DNA of 64,000 nucleotides from Subdoligranulum sp. (GCA_014799685.1 JAAVHN010000029.1:90131-154130); one strand, 5' to 3'; positions 51,883 to 61,100 are shown, counted from the stretch's first letter. The notes: generated by a model not told the origin, from the letters alone. A program made the numbers and translations.

Positions 51883-51965
51883 GCGCTTTTCCGGCAAACC
51901 GAAGCCGTTTTCCTTCCCCCAAAATTATGAATTATGAATTATGAATTGTGAATTATGAATTATGA
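51883..51965 (+). repeat. Composite repeat, copy B, ending in wbuB-like start
   Basis: Same order as copy A (TTTTCCGGCAAACCGAAGCC, TTTTCCTTCCCCC) followed by six tandem AATTATGAATT-type units. The ATG of the next gene is inside it. Confidence 0.7.
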
Positions 51966-53211
51966 ATTGCAAAAGCGCATTCTTGTGGTGAGCCAGCACT
52001 ACTGGCCGGAAAATTTCCGCATCACGGACCTCTGCGCGGGGTTCCTTGCGGACGGCTGCGCCGTGGACGTGCTGTGCGGCCTGCCGAATTACCCGGCGGG
52101 CGAATGGTTCGAGGGCTACCGCTACGCCGGCCCTCGGCGCGAGGTGCATGACGGCATCGAAATTTTCCGCGCGGGCGAAATCCGCCGCAAGGGCAATACC
52201 GGCCTGCGCATTTTCTTAAATTACATCTCGTACCCCGTCACGGCGCTGTTCAGTCTGCCGCGCCTGCACGGGCGCAAATACGACGCCGTGTTCTGCTACG
52301 AGACAAGCCCTGTGCTGATGCTGCTGCCGGCCATCGTCTACGCAAAGCTGCACCGCGTGCCGCTCACGTGCTATGTACTCGACCTCTGGCCCGAAAACCT
52401 GTATTCGGTGCTCCCCATCCAAAACCGCGCGCTGCGCGCCGTTGCGGCGGGCGTCTCGCACTGGCTGTACCGCCGGTGCGACCGGCTCATCGCCATGAGC
52501 CCGGCGCTCGAGAAAAAGCTGGCCGCCATTGCACCGAAGGCGCAGCGCACGGTGATTCCGCAGTACTGCGAGGATTTTTACGCGCAGGAGGCGCATGACG
52601 CGGCGCTAAAACAGCGCTTTGCCGGGCGCTTCAACGTGCTGTTCGCGGGCAACATCAGCCCCGCGCAAAACCTGCCGCTGCTGGTGGAATGCGCGCGCCG
52701 CCTGAAGGCGGGCGGGCGCCGGGACATCCACTTTATTATCGTGGGCAGCGGCATGAGCATGGAGAGCCTGCAAAAAGAGATTGCGGACGCGGACGTTTCG
52801 GCATGGTTCACGTTCGAGGGGCGCCGCCCGGCCAAGGACATTCCCGCATACCACACCATGGCGGATGCGCTGTTTGCCGCGCTGAGCGCCAGCGAGGACG
52901 TGGGCCTGACGGTGCCGGCCAAGATCGCAAGCTATTTTGCCGCCGGGCGTCCGTGCCTTGTTTCCGTCAGCGGCGAGGCCGCGCGCGTGGTGCGCCAAGC
53001 GGGCGCGGGGCTTGCCGCTGACGCGGGCGATGCGGACGCGCTGTATCAAAACCTGCTTGCCCTTGCCGCCCTGCCCGCTGAAGAACGCGCACGCATGGGC
53101 AAGGCCGGATTTGCCTACTATCAGGCCCATTTCCGCCGCGCACCGCTGCTGCAAAAACTGGAAGAATTTGTGCTCGGCGAAAACGAAAATCGTTTTCAGA
53201 GTTTAACGTAA
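51955..53211 (+). CDS. Glycosyltransferase family 4, WbuB-like
   Basis: 418-aa cytoplasmic or membrane-associated glycosyltransferase. N-terminal VVSQHYWPENFRITDL and FCYETSPV, and late SEDVGLTVPAKIASYFAAGRP, fit the WbuB group, thought to transfer L-fucosamine residues. That agrees with the three preceding genes. The start ATG and the next four codons (MNYEL) come from the AT-rich repeat; no ribosome site is visible there, so an internal GTG is an alternative start. Confidence 0.88.
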   Translation: MNYELQKRILVVSQHYWPENFRITDLCAGFLADGCAVDVLCGLPNYPAGEWFEGYRYAGPRREVHDGIEIFRAGEIRRKGNTGLRIFLNYISYPVTALFSLPRLHGRKYDAVFCYETSPVLMLLPAIVYAKLHRVPLTCYVLDLWPENLYSVLPIQNRALRAVAAGVSHWLYRRCDRLIAMSPALEKKLAAIAPKAQRTVIPQYCEDFYAQEAHDAALKQRFAGRFNVLFAGNISPAQNLPLLVECARRLKAGGRRDIHFIIVGSGMSMESLQKEIADADVSAWFTFEGRRPAKDIPAYHTMADALFAALSASEDVGLTVPAKIASYFAAGRPCLVSVSGEAARVVRQAGAGLAADAGDADALYQNLLALAALPAEERARMGKAGFAYYQAHFRRAPLLQKLEEFVLGENENRFQSLT

Positions 53212-53521
53212 AGAGTTTCGTGTTCAGATATGGCGCACCGCGCCGCCGATATTGCAGCACTCCTCTCGACAGCCTTCCGTTCTCTTCGTTCCAGATCCAA
53301 AAGCCCTGAATCTCCAATTTCGAAACCGGGGCCTTTCTCGTTTCATCCAGCACCTGATTTCCGGCAAATTACGAATTATGAATTGTGCAGCAGGCCGCAG
53401 CCGTTCATCGCACACGCTACGCGTGCACGATGAACGGGCGCCCTTTGCATGGGCGCTGTTTCCCCAAATCAAAGATCTGGACAGCGCCGCATGAATTATA
53501 AATTGCAAAAGAGGTGACCCT
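53212..53521. other. Intergenic region with two AT-rich repeat pieces
   Basis: Short AATTATGAATT-type pieces lie at 53367-53386 and 53491-53506; the latter runs into GCAAAAG, as does copy B at 51965. No gene seen. Confidence 0.5.
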
Positions 53522-54235
53522 TTGAAAACCCTTGTCATCATCCCCTGCTACAACGAAGAAGAAAATTTACAGCGCGTGGTGAACGATTTGCACGCGGCCG
53601 CGCCCGATGTGGATTACCTGATCGTGGACGACTGCTCCACGGACGGCAGCGCGGCGCTGTGCAAAAAAAACGGCTACCATTATCTTACGCTGCCCATCAA
53701 TCTCGGCATCGGCGGCGGCGTGCAGAGCGGCTACTTATATGCGCGTGAGCACGATTACGACATCACCGTGCAGATGGACGGCGACGGCCAGCACGACCCG
53801 GCCTATCTGCAAAGGCTCATCCGCCCCGTGGCCGGGGGCGAGCTGGATATGGCCATCGGCAGCCGGTTCATCGAGAAAGAGGGCTTTCAAACCAGCTTTA
53901 TGCGCCGCCTTGGCATCAACGTCATCCGCGTGATGATCCGCGCGCTCTGCGGCGTGGATGTGCGCGATACCACCAGCGGCTTCCGCGCCTGCAGCAAGGA
54001 ATTGACATCCTATTTTGCCGATCATTACGCGCAGGATTATCCCGAGCCGGAGGCCATCGTCACCGCCGTTCTGCGCGGCTACCGCGTGGGCGAGGTTTCC
54101 GTAAAAATGCGCGAGCGCATTGCGGGCAAATCGTCCATCAGCCCGATGAAATCCATCTACTATATGCTGAAGGTATGCATCGCGCTCGTGGTCTTTCGCA
54201 TCACGATCGGCCGGCAGAAAGGGGGACGCGCATGA
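53522..54235 (+). CDS. Glycosyltransferase family 2
   Basis: 237 aa. GT-A fold with VIIPCYNEEENLQRVV, VDDCSTDGS, and the metal-binding QMDGDGQHD (DxD, residues 84-92). C-terminal hydrophobic segment near 205-228 may anchor it to the membrane, as in dolichyl-phosphate mannosyltransferase-like enzymes. TTG at 53522 with AGAGGTGA. Overlaps the DUF2304 gene by 4 bp; GT2-DUF2304 pairs are common in surface polysaccharide loci. Confidence 0.9.
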   Translation: MKTLVIIPCYNEEENLQRVVNDLHAAAPDVDYLIVDDCSTDGSAALCKKNGYHYLTLPINLGIGGGVQSGYLYAREHDYDITVQMDGDGQHDPAYLQRLIRPVAGGELDMAIGSRFIEKEGFQTSFMRRLGINVIRVMIRALCGVDVRDTTSGFRACSKELTSYFADHYAQDYPEPEAIVTAVLRGYRVGEVSVKMRERIAGKSSISPMKSIYYMLKVCIALVVFRITIGRQKGGRA

Positions 54236-54627
54236 ACTGGGAAAGCTTCAGCCCCATCATCCGTGCGCTCCTGCTCGCAGGCTCGGCGTGCTATCTTGCG
54301 TTTATCCTTTTCCTCTTAAAAAAGCGCCGGCTGACGGTAAAATACGCCATCATCTGGCTGCTTTCGGCCGGGGTGCTCATCATTTTCTCCCTGTTCCCCT
54401 ATGTGGTGCTGGTAATCACCGACCTTTTGGGCATGTCGGTCGCATCCAACACGGTATTTCTTCTGTCGATCGCATTCATGCTGATGCTGCTCATCAGCCT
54501 TTCCAGCGCGGTCTCGCAGTTCGCGCAGAAGATCACGCGCCTCGCGCAAAAAAACGCGCTGCTGGAAGAACGTGTGCGCCGCCTCGAGGAAGCGCTCGAT
54601 GCGCTCACACAGGAAAAAAGGCCGTAA
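54232..54627 (+). CDS. DUF2304 small membrane protein
   Basis: 131 aa with three hydrophobic segments (about 11-29, 40-60, 70-92) and a C-terminal coiled coil (ITRLAQKNALLEERVRRLEE). It fits DUF2304, found beside GT2 genes and presumed to help lipid-linked sugar transfer. ATG overlaps the GT2 stop (ATGA). Last gene of the operon. Confidence 0.85.
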   Translation: MNWESFSPIIRALLLAGSACYLAFILFLLKKRRLTVKYAIIWLLSAGVLIIFSLFPYVVLVITDLLGMSVASNTVFLLSIAFMLMLLISLSSAVSQFAQKITRLAQKNALLEERVRRLEEALDALTQEKRP

Positions 54628-54674
54628 ACCGTTCGTTGTGCTTTTCCACAAATGTGCAGCCGATAACAAAAACA

Positions 54675-54705
54675 CCGGAGACTGTATTGAGTCTCCGGCG
54701 TTTTT
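54675..54705 (+). terminator. Terminator of surface-polysaccharide operon
   Basis: CCGGAGACT (54675-54683) pairs with AGTCTCCGG (54690-54698), followed by CGTTTTTTG. Confidence 0.85.
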
Positions 54706-54737
54706 TGTGTCACGATACAGGGAATTGTGTTATTCAG

Positions 54738-54767
54738 GGAATGCCCGATTCCCTCAACGGGCCGGAT
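54738..54767 (+). repeat. Dispersed repeat, copy 4
   Basis: GGAATGCCCGATTCCCTCAA and following; matches the copy at 39891 over a longer stretch. Confidence 0.5.
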
Positions 54768-54871
54768 CCACGAGCATTTTTCCCCCGGCCTGAAAGCCAA
54801 TGCTGCGCATCCACTTTCAGTACGCCGGAAATATGCCCTTTAAGATGCGCCCGGGGCTTTCTTCAGGGCTT

Positions 54872-55429
54872 TTAAAACTCCCCAAAATCATGGGGCAGAC
54901 GGTCTAAGTACAGGGCGGAATAGATCACCGAAGCGCCTGCAAACAGGAAAAACAGGCCGATGAAGATCATCCACACAGCCATCCCCGCGAGCGGGCTGGC
55001 CAGCATGCCCGCGCCGATGGCAAGCTTTGCCGCCGCGTCGGCGGCGCATCCGCCCCACGGCCGGCACGCGGCGCGGCGCTGCAGCGTATCCCGCAGACGC
55101 ATCAGGCCGAACAGAATGCACCATACGCCAAGCGTGACGGCGATAAAGATCAGCGAAAGCGTGCGGTTCAGCAAAAACACAAGCCCCACCGCAACATTCA
55201 CGCCGCCGCGCAGGCGCTGCGCGCCGGATACCGCGCGGGGCTGCGTATTTCTGGCCGCAAAGCCGGCGGCAAGCTCGCAGACGCCGAGCGTCAGGATCAC
55301 CGCGCCGATGCACACAGACAGCATCTTTGCAACGCCTGCCGGCCGCAGCAGCGCAAAAAGCCCGAACGCGCACAGCAGCGCGCCCGCTGTCAGCGGCAGC
55401 CATTTCATTCGCTTAAAATCCTCGATCAT
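54872..55429 (-). CDS. HdeD-like (DUF308) membrane protein
   Basis: 185 aa with six predicted spans in pairs (LPLTAGALLCAFGLFALL; AVILTLGVCELAAGFAA; then three more), the layout of HdeD/DUF308 proteins whose role in Firmicutes is unknown. ATG 55429 with AAGGGG was preferred over an upstream frame that is repeat sequence. Confidence 0.75.
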   Translation of the reverse strand: MIEDFKRMKWLPLTAGALLCAFGLFALLRPAGVAKMLSVCIGAVILTLGVCELAAGFAARNTQPRAVSGAQRLRGGVNVAVGLVFLLNRTLSLIFIAVTLGVWCILFGLMRLRDTLQRRAACRPWGGCAADAAAKLAIGAGMLASPLAGMAVWMIFIGLFFLFAGASVIYSALYLDRLPHDFGEF

Positions 55430-55474
55430 CAGCACTTGTCCCCTTTTTTGATGGATGCGTGTAATTTGTTGACG

Positions 55475-55571
55475 CCCAATTCGGCCGCGTATTGCCAATC
55501 CCAAACTGCAGCGGGATGCATCCTGGATTTTTTCCGCATGGATCCCCTCGGCAATACCGCACCGAATTGGG
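55475..55571. repeat. CCCAATTCGG palindromic element, copy 2
   Basis: Arms are CCCAATTCGG (55475-55484), 4 nt, GTATTGCC (55489-55496) and, inverted, GGCAATAC (55550-55557), 4 nt, CCGAATTGGG (55562-55571): symmetrical down to the 4-nt gaps, so it can fold as one long hairpin. Non-coding. Confidence 0.8.
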
Positions 55572-55581
55572 ATTTTTTGAT

Positions 55582-56241
55582 TCAACGCGCGTCAGCCGAA
55601 AGGTCTCTCCCGGTCTGTTCGCCGCCGTCCTCCACCGGCTGCGGCTCGGCGGGCGGCGCGTCCACGGCCACAGCGTTTTCCTCCGGCAGCTCGTCGGCAA
55701 TCTCCTGCGTCACGCCGTCCACGGTGAACGCGCCGGACATGCGCCGGGAAGCCGATTCCGTATAGCTGAACACCAGGCGGTACTGCGCCGAGGCGTCCAG
55801 GCCGTCGAACGTCCAGCCCTGCGCGCTGCCGTCGCAGGCGAACGAGACGGTTTGCAGATAGCGCGCGCCGTCCTCGGTGAGCAGCCACAGCGCCAGATTG
55901 CCGTCCGCCGGGGGCGCGTCGTCGTTCAGCGCCGCCTGAATGCGCACGGTGATGCTGCCCGCTGTGCAAAAATCGCGCGTGCGGCACGAGCTGACGGTGG
56001 TAAATACGCCCGAAAGCACGCCGTCCTCAAGCAGCGTGTTCACTGCGCCGTCCGTCTGCGGGGTCGAAAGCGCGAGCGGCAGCGCCGGTTCCTCGCACGC
56101 GGCGGCATGGGCGGGCTGGCGGGCGCCGCCGGCACTCACCTCCGGCACGGGCGTCAGCGCGCGCTGTCCGCAGCCTGCGAGCAGCAGGCACAGCAGCGCA
56201 AAAGCGGTCAGGCAGGCGGGCATTCCTCGGCAAATTTTCAT
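55582..56241 (-). CDS. Putative lipoprotein, function unknown
   Basis: 219 aa. Signal ends LLLAGC with Cys24. The mature part is low in recognisable motifs: beta-rich middle (GSITVRIQAALNDD; YRLVFSYTESASRRMS) and an acidic C-terminus. ATG at 56239-56241 with GGAGGAA. Single gene between the MBL gene and the palindromic element. Confidence 0.75.
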   Translation of the reverse strand: MKICRGMPACLTAFALLCLLLAGCGQRALTPVPEVSAGGARQPAHAAACEEPALPLALSTPQTDGAVNTLLEDGVLSGVFTTVSSCRTRDFCTAGSITVRIQAALNDDAPPADGNLALWLLTEDGARYLQTVSFACDGSAQGWTFDGLDASAQYRLVFSYTESASRRMSGAFTVDGVTQEIADELPEENAVAVDAPPAEPQPVEDGGEQTGRDLSADAR

Positions 56242-56472
56242 TTTGTATTCCTCCGGTTTTGACTTTTTGCCCGAAACGCGCTACAATAGGAGAAAGCGCG
56301 TTCCGCATGCACGCAGATCCCCCGTCCCGTGCCACTTTCGGCAGGGCAGGGATCCTCCCAAACAATCAGGAATACAAATAGTATGCGGTAAACCCGCGAA
56401 AATAAACATGCAGGATGTGCCGGGGCTTTGCAAAAAACGCCGCCGGCCCTCCGCGAACAGAGGAGTTGTCAT

Positions 56473-57129
56473 ATGGATCCCCTGGAAGCTGTCCGGTTTA
56501 TTCACCACGGATGCATCTGTTTTGAACACGAGGACGCTGTCGTTTATGTCGATCCGTTCGGCGTTCCCGACAACGCGCCGGGAGCCGATCTGATCGTCAT
56601 CACCCACAGCCATTCCGACCATTATTCCCCCGAGGACATCCAAAAAGTGCGCAAGGACGATACCTGCTACGCCACCACAGCCGAGGTCGCGCGCCTGCTG
56701 GAAAAGGATTTCGGCATAGACGACGACTATATCAGCGTGCTCAGCTGCGAATCGCCGCGCCTCGGCTTCGAGTGCGGGGCGGCGCTGCAGCCGGTGCCCG
56801 CCGAGAACAAAAACCACCCCATCACCTTCGGCTTTGGCGTCGTGGTGGAATTTGCGGGCTTTCGGTACTATGTCTCGGGCGATACGGACGTCCTTGCCGA
56901 TAACGTGCGCTGCGACGTGCTGTTTGCGGTGTGCGACGGCATCTGGAACATGCCCGGCTACGAGACGCGCGTGCCCGCCCAGGTGCGCGCGATGGACGTA
57001 TGCCCCGGCCTTGTGGTGCCCTATCATTACGGCAGCATGGGCGATACAAAGGCCAACGGCGCAAAGCTCTGCGCCGCGCTGGAAGCGGCGGGCATCCCCT
57101 GCCGCGAATGGCGCAAGGGGCTGTTTTAA
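56473..57129 (+). CDS. MBL-fold metallohydrolase (UlaG-like)
   Basis: 218-aa cytoplasmic protein. Metal-binding THSHSDH (His45, His47, Asp49, His50) and later YYVSGDTD and VPYHYGSMGD, as in the small UlaG/YycJ-type metallo-hydrolases. Substrate unknown. ATG 56473 with AGAGGAG; an earlier ATG in frame at 56428 is less well placed. Confidence 0.88.
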   Translation: MDPLEAVRFIHHGCICFEHEDAVVYVDPFGVPDNAPGADLIVITHSHSDHYSPEDIQKVRKDDTCYATTAEVARLLEKDFGIDDDYISVLSCESPRLGFECGAALQPVPAENKNHPITFGFGVVVEFAGFRYYVSGDTDVLADNVRCDVLFAVCDGIWNMPGYETRVPAQVRAMDVCPGLVVPYHYGSMGDTKANGAKLCAALEAAGIPCREWRKGLF

Positions 57130-57133
57130 GCCT

Positions 57134-57212
57134 GTTTTCACGCAGGTTTGTTTTGCTGCAATGAGGCCGTTATTGGAGGCAGGGCTGTTTTGGCGGCGGG
57201 TCTGTTTTGAAC
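57134..57212. repeat. Degenerate ~18-nt tandem array after MBL gene
   Basis: Imperfect units such as GGTTTGTTTTGCTGCAAT and GGGCTGTTTTGGCGGCG begin right after the stop codon. Confidence 0.5.
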
Positions 57213-57281
57213 CGCACCCCATTTTCAGATGCGCCCCGCCGCCTATACCGTCACGGCATCACGCATGGCGGCACATTTTTT

Positions 57282-57317
57282 GCGAACGATCCGGTTCTGC
57301 GGATCGTTCGCTTTTTT
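57282..57317 (+). terminator. Terminator of MBL gene
   Basis: GCGAACGATCC (57282-57292) pairs with GGATCGTTCGC (57301-57311), followed by TTTTTT. Confidence 0.85.
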
Positions 57318-57416
57318 GTCGCTTTTTCCGGCCAAAGCATCCCGGTGGGGAATTGCAGAGAAATCCCCCGGCGGCCGGCGCGGCCGATCCGTCCATTGCC
57401 CATTGCCGGCGGCGAA

Positions 57417-58697
57417 TCATCCGTTTTTGCCGTTTGCCTCGGCAAGGGCGGCGCGTTCCGCCGCGACGAGTTCGGCATATTGGCTGGGGCCAAACAGCTG
57501 CTCATAACGGTACAGCGCGTATCCGTCCGCCCCGCGGGCGGACAGCAGGCGTGCCATATCGGCCAGATTGCGGCCGCTCTGCCATTCCTCGCTCTCCGCC
57601 CAGGAACCGTCGCCCTCGCCGATGCGGTACGCGCCCAGCCCGAACGCCAGCGAGACGGAAGCATCGCGCGGCATGGCGAGCCATTCATCGATGATATTGC
57701 CGAACGCATAGCGCTGCGAGCCGTTTTGCGTGGTATAATCGAAGCCCCAGTACACCTGCGGCATGATGTAATCCACATAGCCCGGCGTTGCCATCCAAAG
57801 CCCGATATCGGAATACTGCTGCGTATAGTTGTTGTCGTTGTTGCCCTGCGGGCTGATGCCGAACACGACGGCGGGCTTTTCTGCCTTGATGGTCTCGTAC
57901 ACCTTTTGCACCAGCGTGTTCACGTTGGCGCGGCGCCATTCGGCAAGCGTCTGCCCCGCGCCGTATTCGGCAAAGCGATCGGCGTCGAACGCCTCATCCA
58001 TGGTGGGATAAAAATAATCGTCGAACTGAATGCCGTCCACCTTGTAATTGCGGATGACCTCGATCACGCCCTGCGTCACCATCTCCTGCACCTCAGGCCG
58101 GGAGGGGTCATAATACAGGCCGCTGTCCGTCTCGCGCACCCAATCGGGATGCAGCACGGCGGGGTTGTCTGCCGCCAGCGCATCTACAAGCGGGCCGCTG
58201 TTCAGCCGCACGCGATAGGGGTTGATCCACGCCTCAATCAAAAGGCCGCGCGTGTGCGCCTGTTCGACGAAAACAGCCAGCGGGTCGAAGCCCGGGTCCT
58301 GCCCCTGCGTGCCGTTGATGACGTGGCTCCACGGGTAGATCTGGCTGGGATAGATGGCGTCGCTGAACGGGCGCACCTGCACGATGACGGTATTCAGCCC
58401 CAGCGAGACGCAGTTATCGAGCACTGTGCACACCGATTCGGTGAACGCCCCGGCGCTGGAGGTATCGAACAGCGGCCATTCCAGATAGCTGATCCACATG
58501 GCGCGATAGGGCAAAACCGAGCCCATCGCGTCCGGCTCCGTCTGCGGCGCGCCGTCCGGGCGCATGCCGTCCGGCAGGGTGGTGAAATCCTGCGGCGAGG
58601 AGCCCTCCTCCGGCAGGCCGGAGCTTTGCCCTCCGGTGCAGGCGGCCAGCAGGCACAAACACAGCGCCCCGGCGATGATTTTGCAGACAGCTTTCAT
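57417..58697 (-). CDS. Glycoside hydrolase-like lipoprotein (GHL10)
   Basis: 426 aa. Signal ends LLAAC with Cys20, so it is surface-anchored. The body is a TIM-barrel GHL10-type domain: YRAMWISYLEWPLF, TVIVQVRPFSDAIYPS, and the acidic pair in VDGIQFDDYFYP. Enzymatic activity is not certain in this family; in other bacteria members act on wall polysaccharides. ATG at 58695-58697 with AAAGGGA. Single gene. Confidence 0.88.
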   Translation of the reverse strand: MKAVCKIIAGALCLCLLAACTGGQSSGLPEEGSSPQDFTTLPDGMRPDGAPQTEPDAMGSVLPYRAMWISYLEWPLFDTSSAGAFTESVCTVLDNCVSLGLNTVIVQVRPFSDAIYPSQIYPWSHVINGTQGQDPGFDPLAVFVEQAHTRGLLIEAWINPYRVRLNSGPLVDALAADNPAVLHPDWVRETDSGLYYDPSRPEVQEMVTQGVIEVIRNYKVDGIQFDDYFYPTMDEAFDADRFAEYGAGQTLAEWRRANVNTLVQKVYETIKAEKPAVVFGISPQGNNDNNYTQQYSDIGLWMATPGYVDYIMPQVYWGFDYTTQNGSQRYAFGNIIDEWLAMPRDASVSLAFGLGAYRIGEGDGSWAESEEWQSGRNLADMARLLSARGADGYALYRYEQLFGPSQYAELVAAERAALAEANGKNG

Positions 58698-58890
58698 AAG
58701 AGGATCCCTTTCTGATAACATTTTCACTTCAAAAATCATTCCGCGTCAGCAACGAAAAACACCCGTTCAAAGGGACAGGCCCTTTTGCAAGCTTATGCGC
58801 GGGATGGGCGAAACATGCCGCGGCACGGTATCAGGCGCACGACGGGCCAGGCCGCCGCTGCCAGACGTTCTCTGCAATTGGCCCGGCCCG

Positions 58891-59373
58891 CTACGCGGCC
58901 CCGCCGGGCTCGCCGCGGTAGAGCAGCCAGGCCAAAAGTCCCTGTGCGGCGGCCACGGCGAGGATAATGCACGCGGCCAGCATTTGCGGCATGGGCAAAA
59001 AGCTGCCGACGAGCAGCACCACCCCGCAGATCAGCACCAGAAACGCACACTGGTGCAGCGGGCTCTCCTGCGGAGAGGTTTTAAAATACTGCCAGGCAAA
59101 CACCGGCCAGGACGCCGCCGCCGCGATGGCGCCCAAAGCACCCGGCACCATACCGATCACTGTCAGCATCGCACCGGCAAGGCACAGATTGCGCGCGGAT
59201 GCGTCCCCCTGCAGCGTCGTGGCAACCAGCAGCATCATGGCCCCCGCGCCGATGGTGGCAAGGCTGAACAGCAGCGACAGCTGAATGCTGAAGATGAGCA
59301 GCGCGCCGCCCAAAATATTCAGCGCCGATGCGACAACACCCAGCCCGTAAAATGTTTTCCGCGTCATATTCAT
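58891..59373 (-). CDS. Small multi-pass membrane protein
   Basis: 160 aa with about five hydrophobic segments (GLGVVASALNILGGALL; LSLLFSLATIGAGAMMLL; and later FLVLICGVVLLVGSFL). No family recognised. ATG 59373 with AAAGGAG; a clear promoter lies upstream. Confidence 0.75.
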   Translation of the reverse strand: MNMTRKTFYGLGVVASALNILGGALLIFSIQLSLLFSLATIGAGAMMLLVATTLQGDASARNLCLAGAMLTVIGMVPGALGAIAAAASWPVFAWQYFKTSPQESPLHQCAFLVLICGVVLLVGSFLPMPQMLAACIILAVAAAQGLLAWLLYRGEPGGAA

Positions 59374-59471
59374 CGATCTGTTTCTCCTTTGATCCCCTTT
59401 ACGCCCCTATCCTTGGGTACAGCAAAAAGACAGGCCGGGCGGCCCGCCGCAGATCCGGCTTGTTTTTTCAT

Positions 59472-59500
59472 AGTATAGCATAATCCGCTTTATTTTTCAA
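59472..59500 (-). promoter_or_regulatory. Promoter of small membrane protein gene
   Basis: Minus strand TTGAAA (59495-59500), 17-nt spacer, TATACT (59472-59477) with upstream TG. The rest of the 344-nt gap 59374-59717 shows nothing else. Confidence 0.75.
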
Positions 59501-59717
59501 TTTTTCGACGGCATTTGCGCAAAGCATTTTTGCACAAGGATGTTTTTGGAACGCGGCGGAACGCGCCAAGGCCGGCAGGTCTTCCCCGCCGGCCTCTCTG
59601 GCTTTTTTGCCTGTCTGATCGTTTTTCATCCTCCCGACTGCTTTTACTCTTCCCGGCCGCTTTGGCCCGCTCCGCCTGCTTTTTATGATGCCCATCCCGA
59701 AAACGGACGCACCGCCC

Positions 59718-60296
59718 TCATTCGATTTCCCAGACGAAGACCCCGTCGGACGCCGCATCGCGAATCAGAGAGAGCGCAAAATGATAGCCAAGGGGAAAAG
59801 CATGCCGGCAGACACCGAGGAAACGGTTTTGCCATGCGAGCTCTATTTCCAAGACCTTGTCGGCGGCGGCATGCGTCACGCGTTTGCGCGATCGCACAAA
59901 ACAGTCGTTTGCCTTGTCCCGGCGGGCGCAATATTCCGGATAAGACTGCATCCCGGGCATTTGCAGCACCGAATCGAACACCAGCGTTTTGAATTGGTTT
60001 GCGGGCGCGTCGTGGACAAAATGCTGCCGGAACCCGGCATACACACCCCTCGTAAATGCAAATTCCGCAAGCCACTGGGCAATTTCAAAGCAGATCTCCT
60101 CTGCCTCATACAGGCAGGCAAGCTGCTCCTCGGAAAGAAGCCCCGGCAGGCCCGCCTTCGCCGCGTCGTATTCCTCCTCCGAAGATCCGCTTCCCTCTGC
60201 GCGGGATCCTTCCTGATACTGTTTCAAGATACTTTCAAAAAGAGATTCGTCCATCATGCGTTCTCTGATTTTCAAGATCATTTCCGTAAGCTCCAT
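59718..60296 (-). CDS. Hypothetical protein
   Basis: 192 aa, soluble, not recognised. Acidic N-terminal half with a Ser/Glu-rich stretch (residues about 28-42), then a Cys/His-scattered C-terminal half (VYAGFRQHFVHDAPAN; VCRHAFPLGYHFAL). No signal or membrane span. ATG 60296 has GGGGGG upstream. Next gene upstream of it (60428) is an XRE regulator on the same strand, separated by a terminator. Confidence 0.65.
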   Translation of the reverse strand: MELTEMILKIRERMMDESLFESILKQYQEGSRAEGSGSSEEEYDAAKAGLPGLLSEEQLACLYEAEEICFEIAQWLAEFAFTRGVYAGFRQHFVHDAPANQFKTLVFDSVLQMPGMQSYPEYCARRDKANDCFVRSRKRVTHAAADKVLEIELAWQNRFLGVCRHAFPLGYHFALSLIRDAASDGVFVWEIE

Positions 60297-60383
60297 ATTC
60301 ACACCCCCCTGTTGATCCCCCATTTTAAAAAATTTGATTGATCCGGCAAATAGGCCCGGCCTGCCGGCCCCGCCGGAATGAAA

Positions 60384-60420
60384 ATACCGCCCGCAGGAAC
60401 AGCTTTTTTGCGGACGGTAT
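60384..60420 (-). terminator. Terminator of XRE gene
   Basis: ATACCGCCCGCA (60384-60395) pairs, with one mismatch, with TGCGGACGGTAT (60409-60420); on the minus strand a TTTTC follows. Confidence 0.7.
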
Positions 60421-60427
60421 ATGTATC

Positions 60428-60784
60428 CTATTGAGGAGCCGCTGCCAAAGGATCCAGTCTCCGCTTTTCCTGCTGGATCATTATTTCCAACAGCTCCAGA
60501 AGCCGCTCGCTGACCTCAGGGGGCAGATCGCGCAGCTGCTTTGAAAGCTGATTTTCCTGATACTGGCTCTTGTATATCACCACATCGCAAAAGATCGCAT
60601 CCGCGGGCACCTCAAGATTGTTCAGCAAAATGATCAAATTTTCACAGCGCGGAAAGGATTTTCCGCGTTCCAACGTTGAGATATAGTTTGTTGTGAACCC
60701 GGCCTTTTCTGCAAACTGTTCCTGCGTCAGCCCCAGCCGCTCCCGGGACTGCTTGATTCTTTTCCCGATCCTTGGGTCTATCAT
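60428..60784 (-). CDS. XRE-family regulator
   Basis: 118 aa. HTH in RIKQSRERLGLTQEQFAEKA then NYISTLERGKSFPRCENLII (residues about 8-62). A C-terminal helix with LPPEVSERLLELLEIMI may dimerise. ATG at 60782-60784 with GAAGGGAC. The frame stays open a further 150 codons upstream but that part has no start signal and no similarity, so it was not included. Confidence 0.88.
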   Translation of the reverse strand: MIDPRIGKRIKQSRERLGLTQEQFAEKAGFTTNYISTLERGKSFPRCENLIILLNNLEVPADAIFCDVVIYKSQYQENQLSKQLRDLPPEVSERLLELLEIMIQQEKRRLDPLAAAPQ

Positions 60785-61100
60785 AGCGGCGTCCCTTCCC
60801 CCGTTTATCCATTTATCCTTATTATATGGATTTTCAATGGAGAGAACAGCATCGTTGATACCGATACTGTGGATTAACGAATGAGATTTCTGATAAATTA
60901 ACCAGATAATTTGATTTTTTGAGCAGGGTGTATTGTACCATAGACCATATTGATGCGCCTCGCTCTTCTTTTTTACTATTTTACACGAAAAGTCTTTGCT
61001 TCGTAATTCACTGTACAGCAGCTCACTAAACAGTAAGGGGGTGCCCACATTAAGTAAAAAGGCAGCACAGGAAATAAGCAAAGAATCGTAATGATAATTC
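60785..61100. other. AT-rich gap, no gene
   Basis: Clearly AT-rich compared with the rest, with no ribosome site or recognisable product; probably acquired together with the flanking small genes. Confidence 0.5.
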
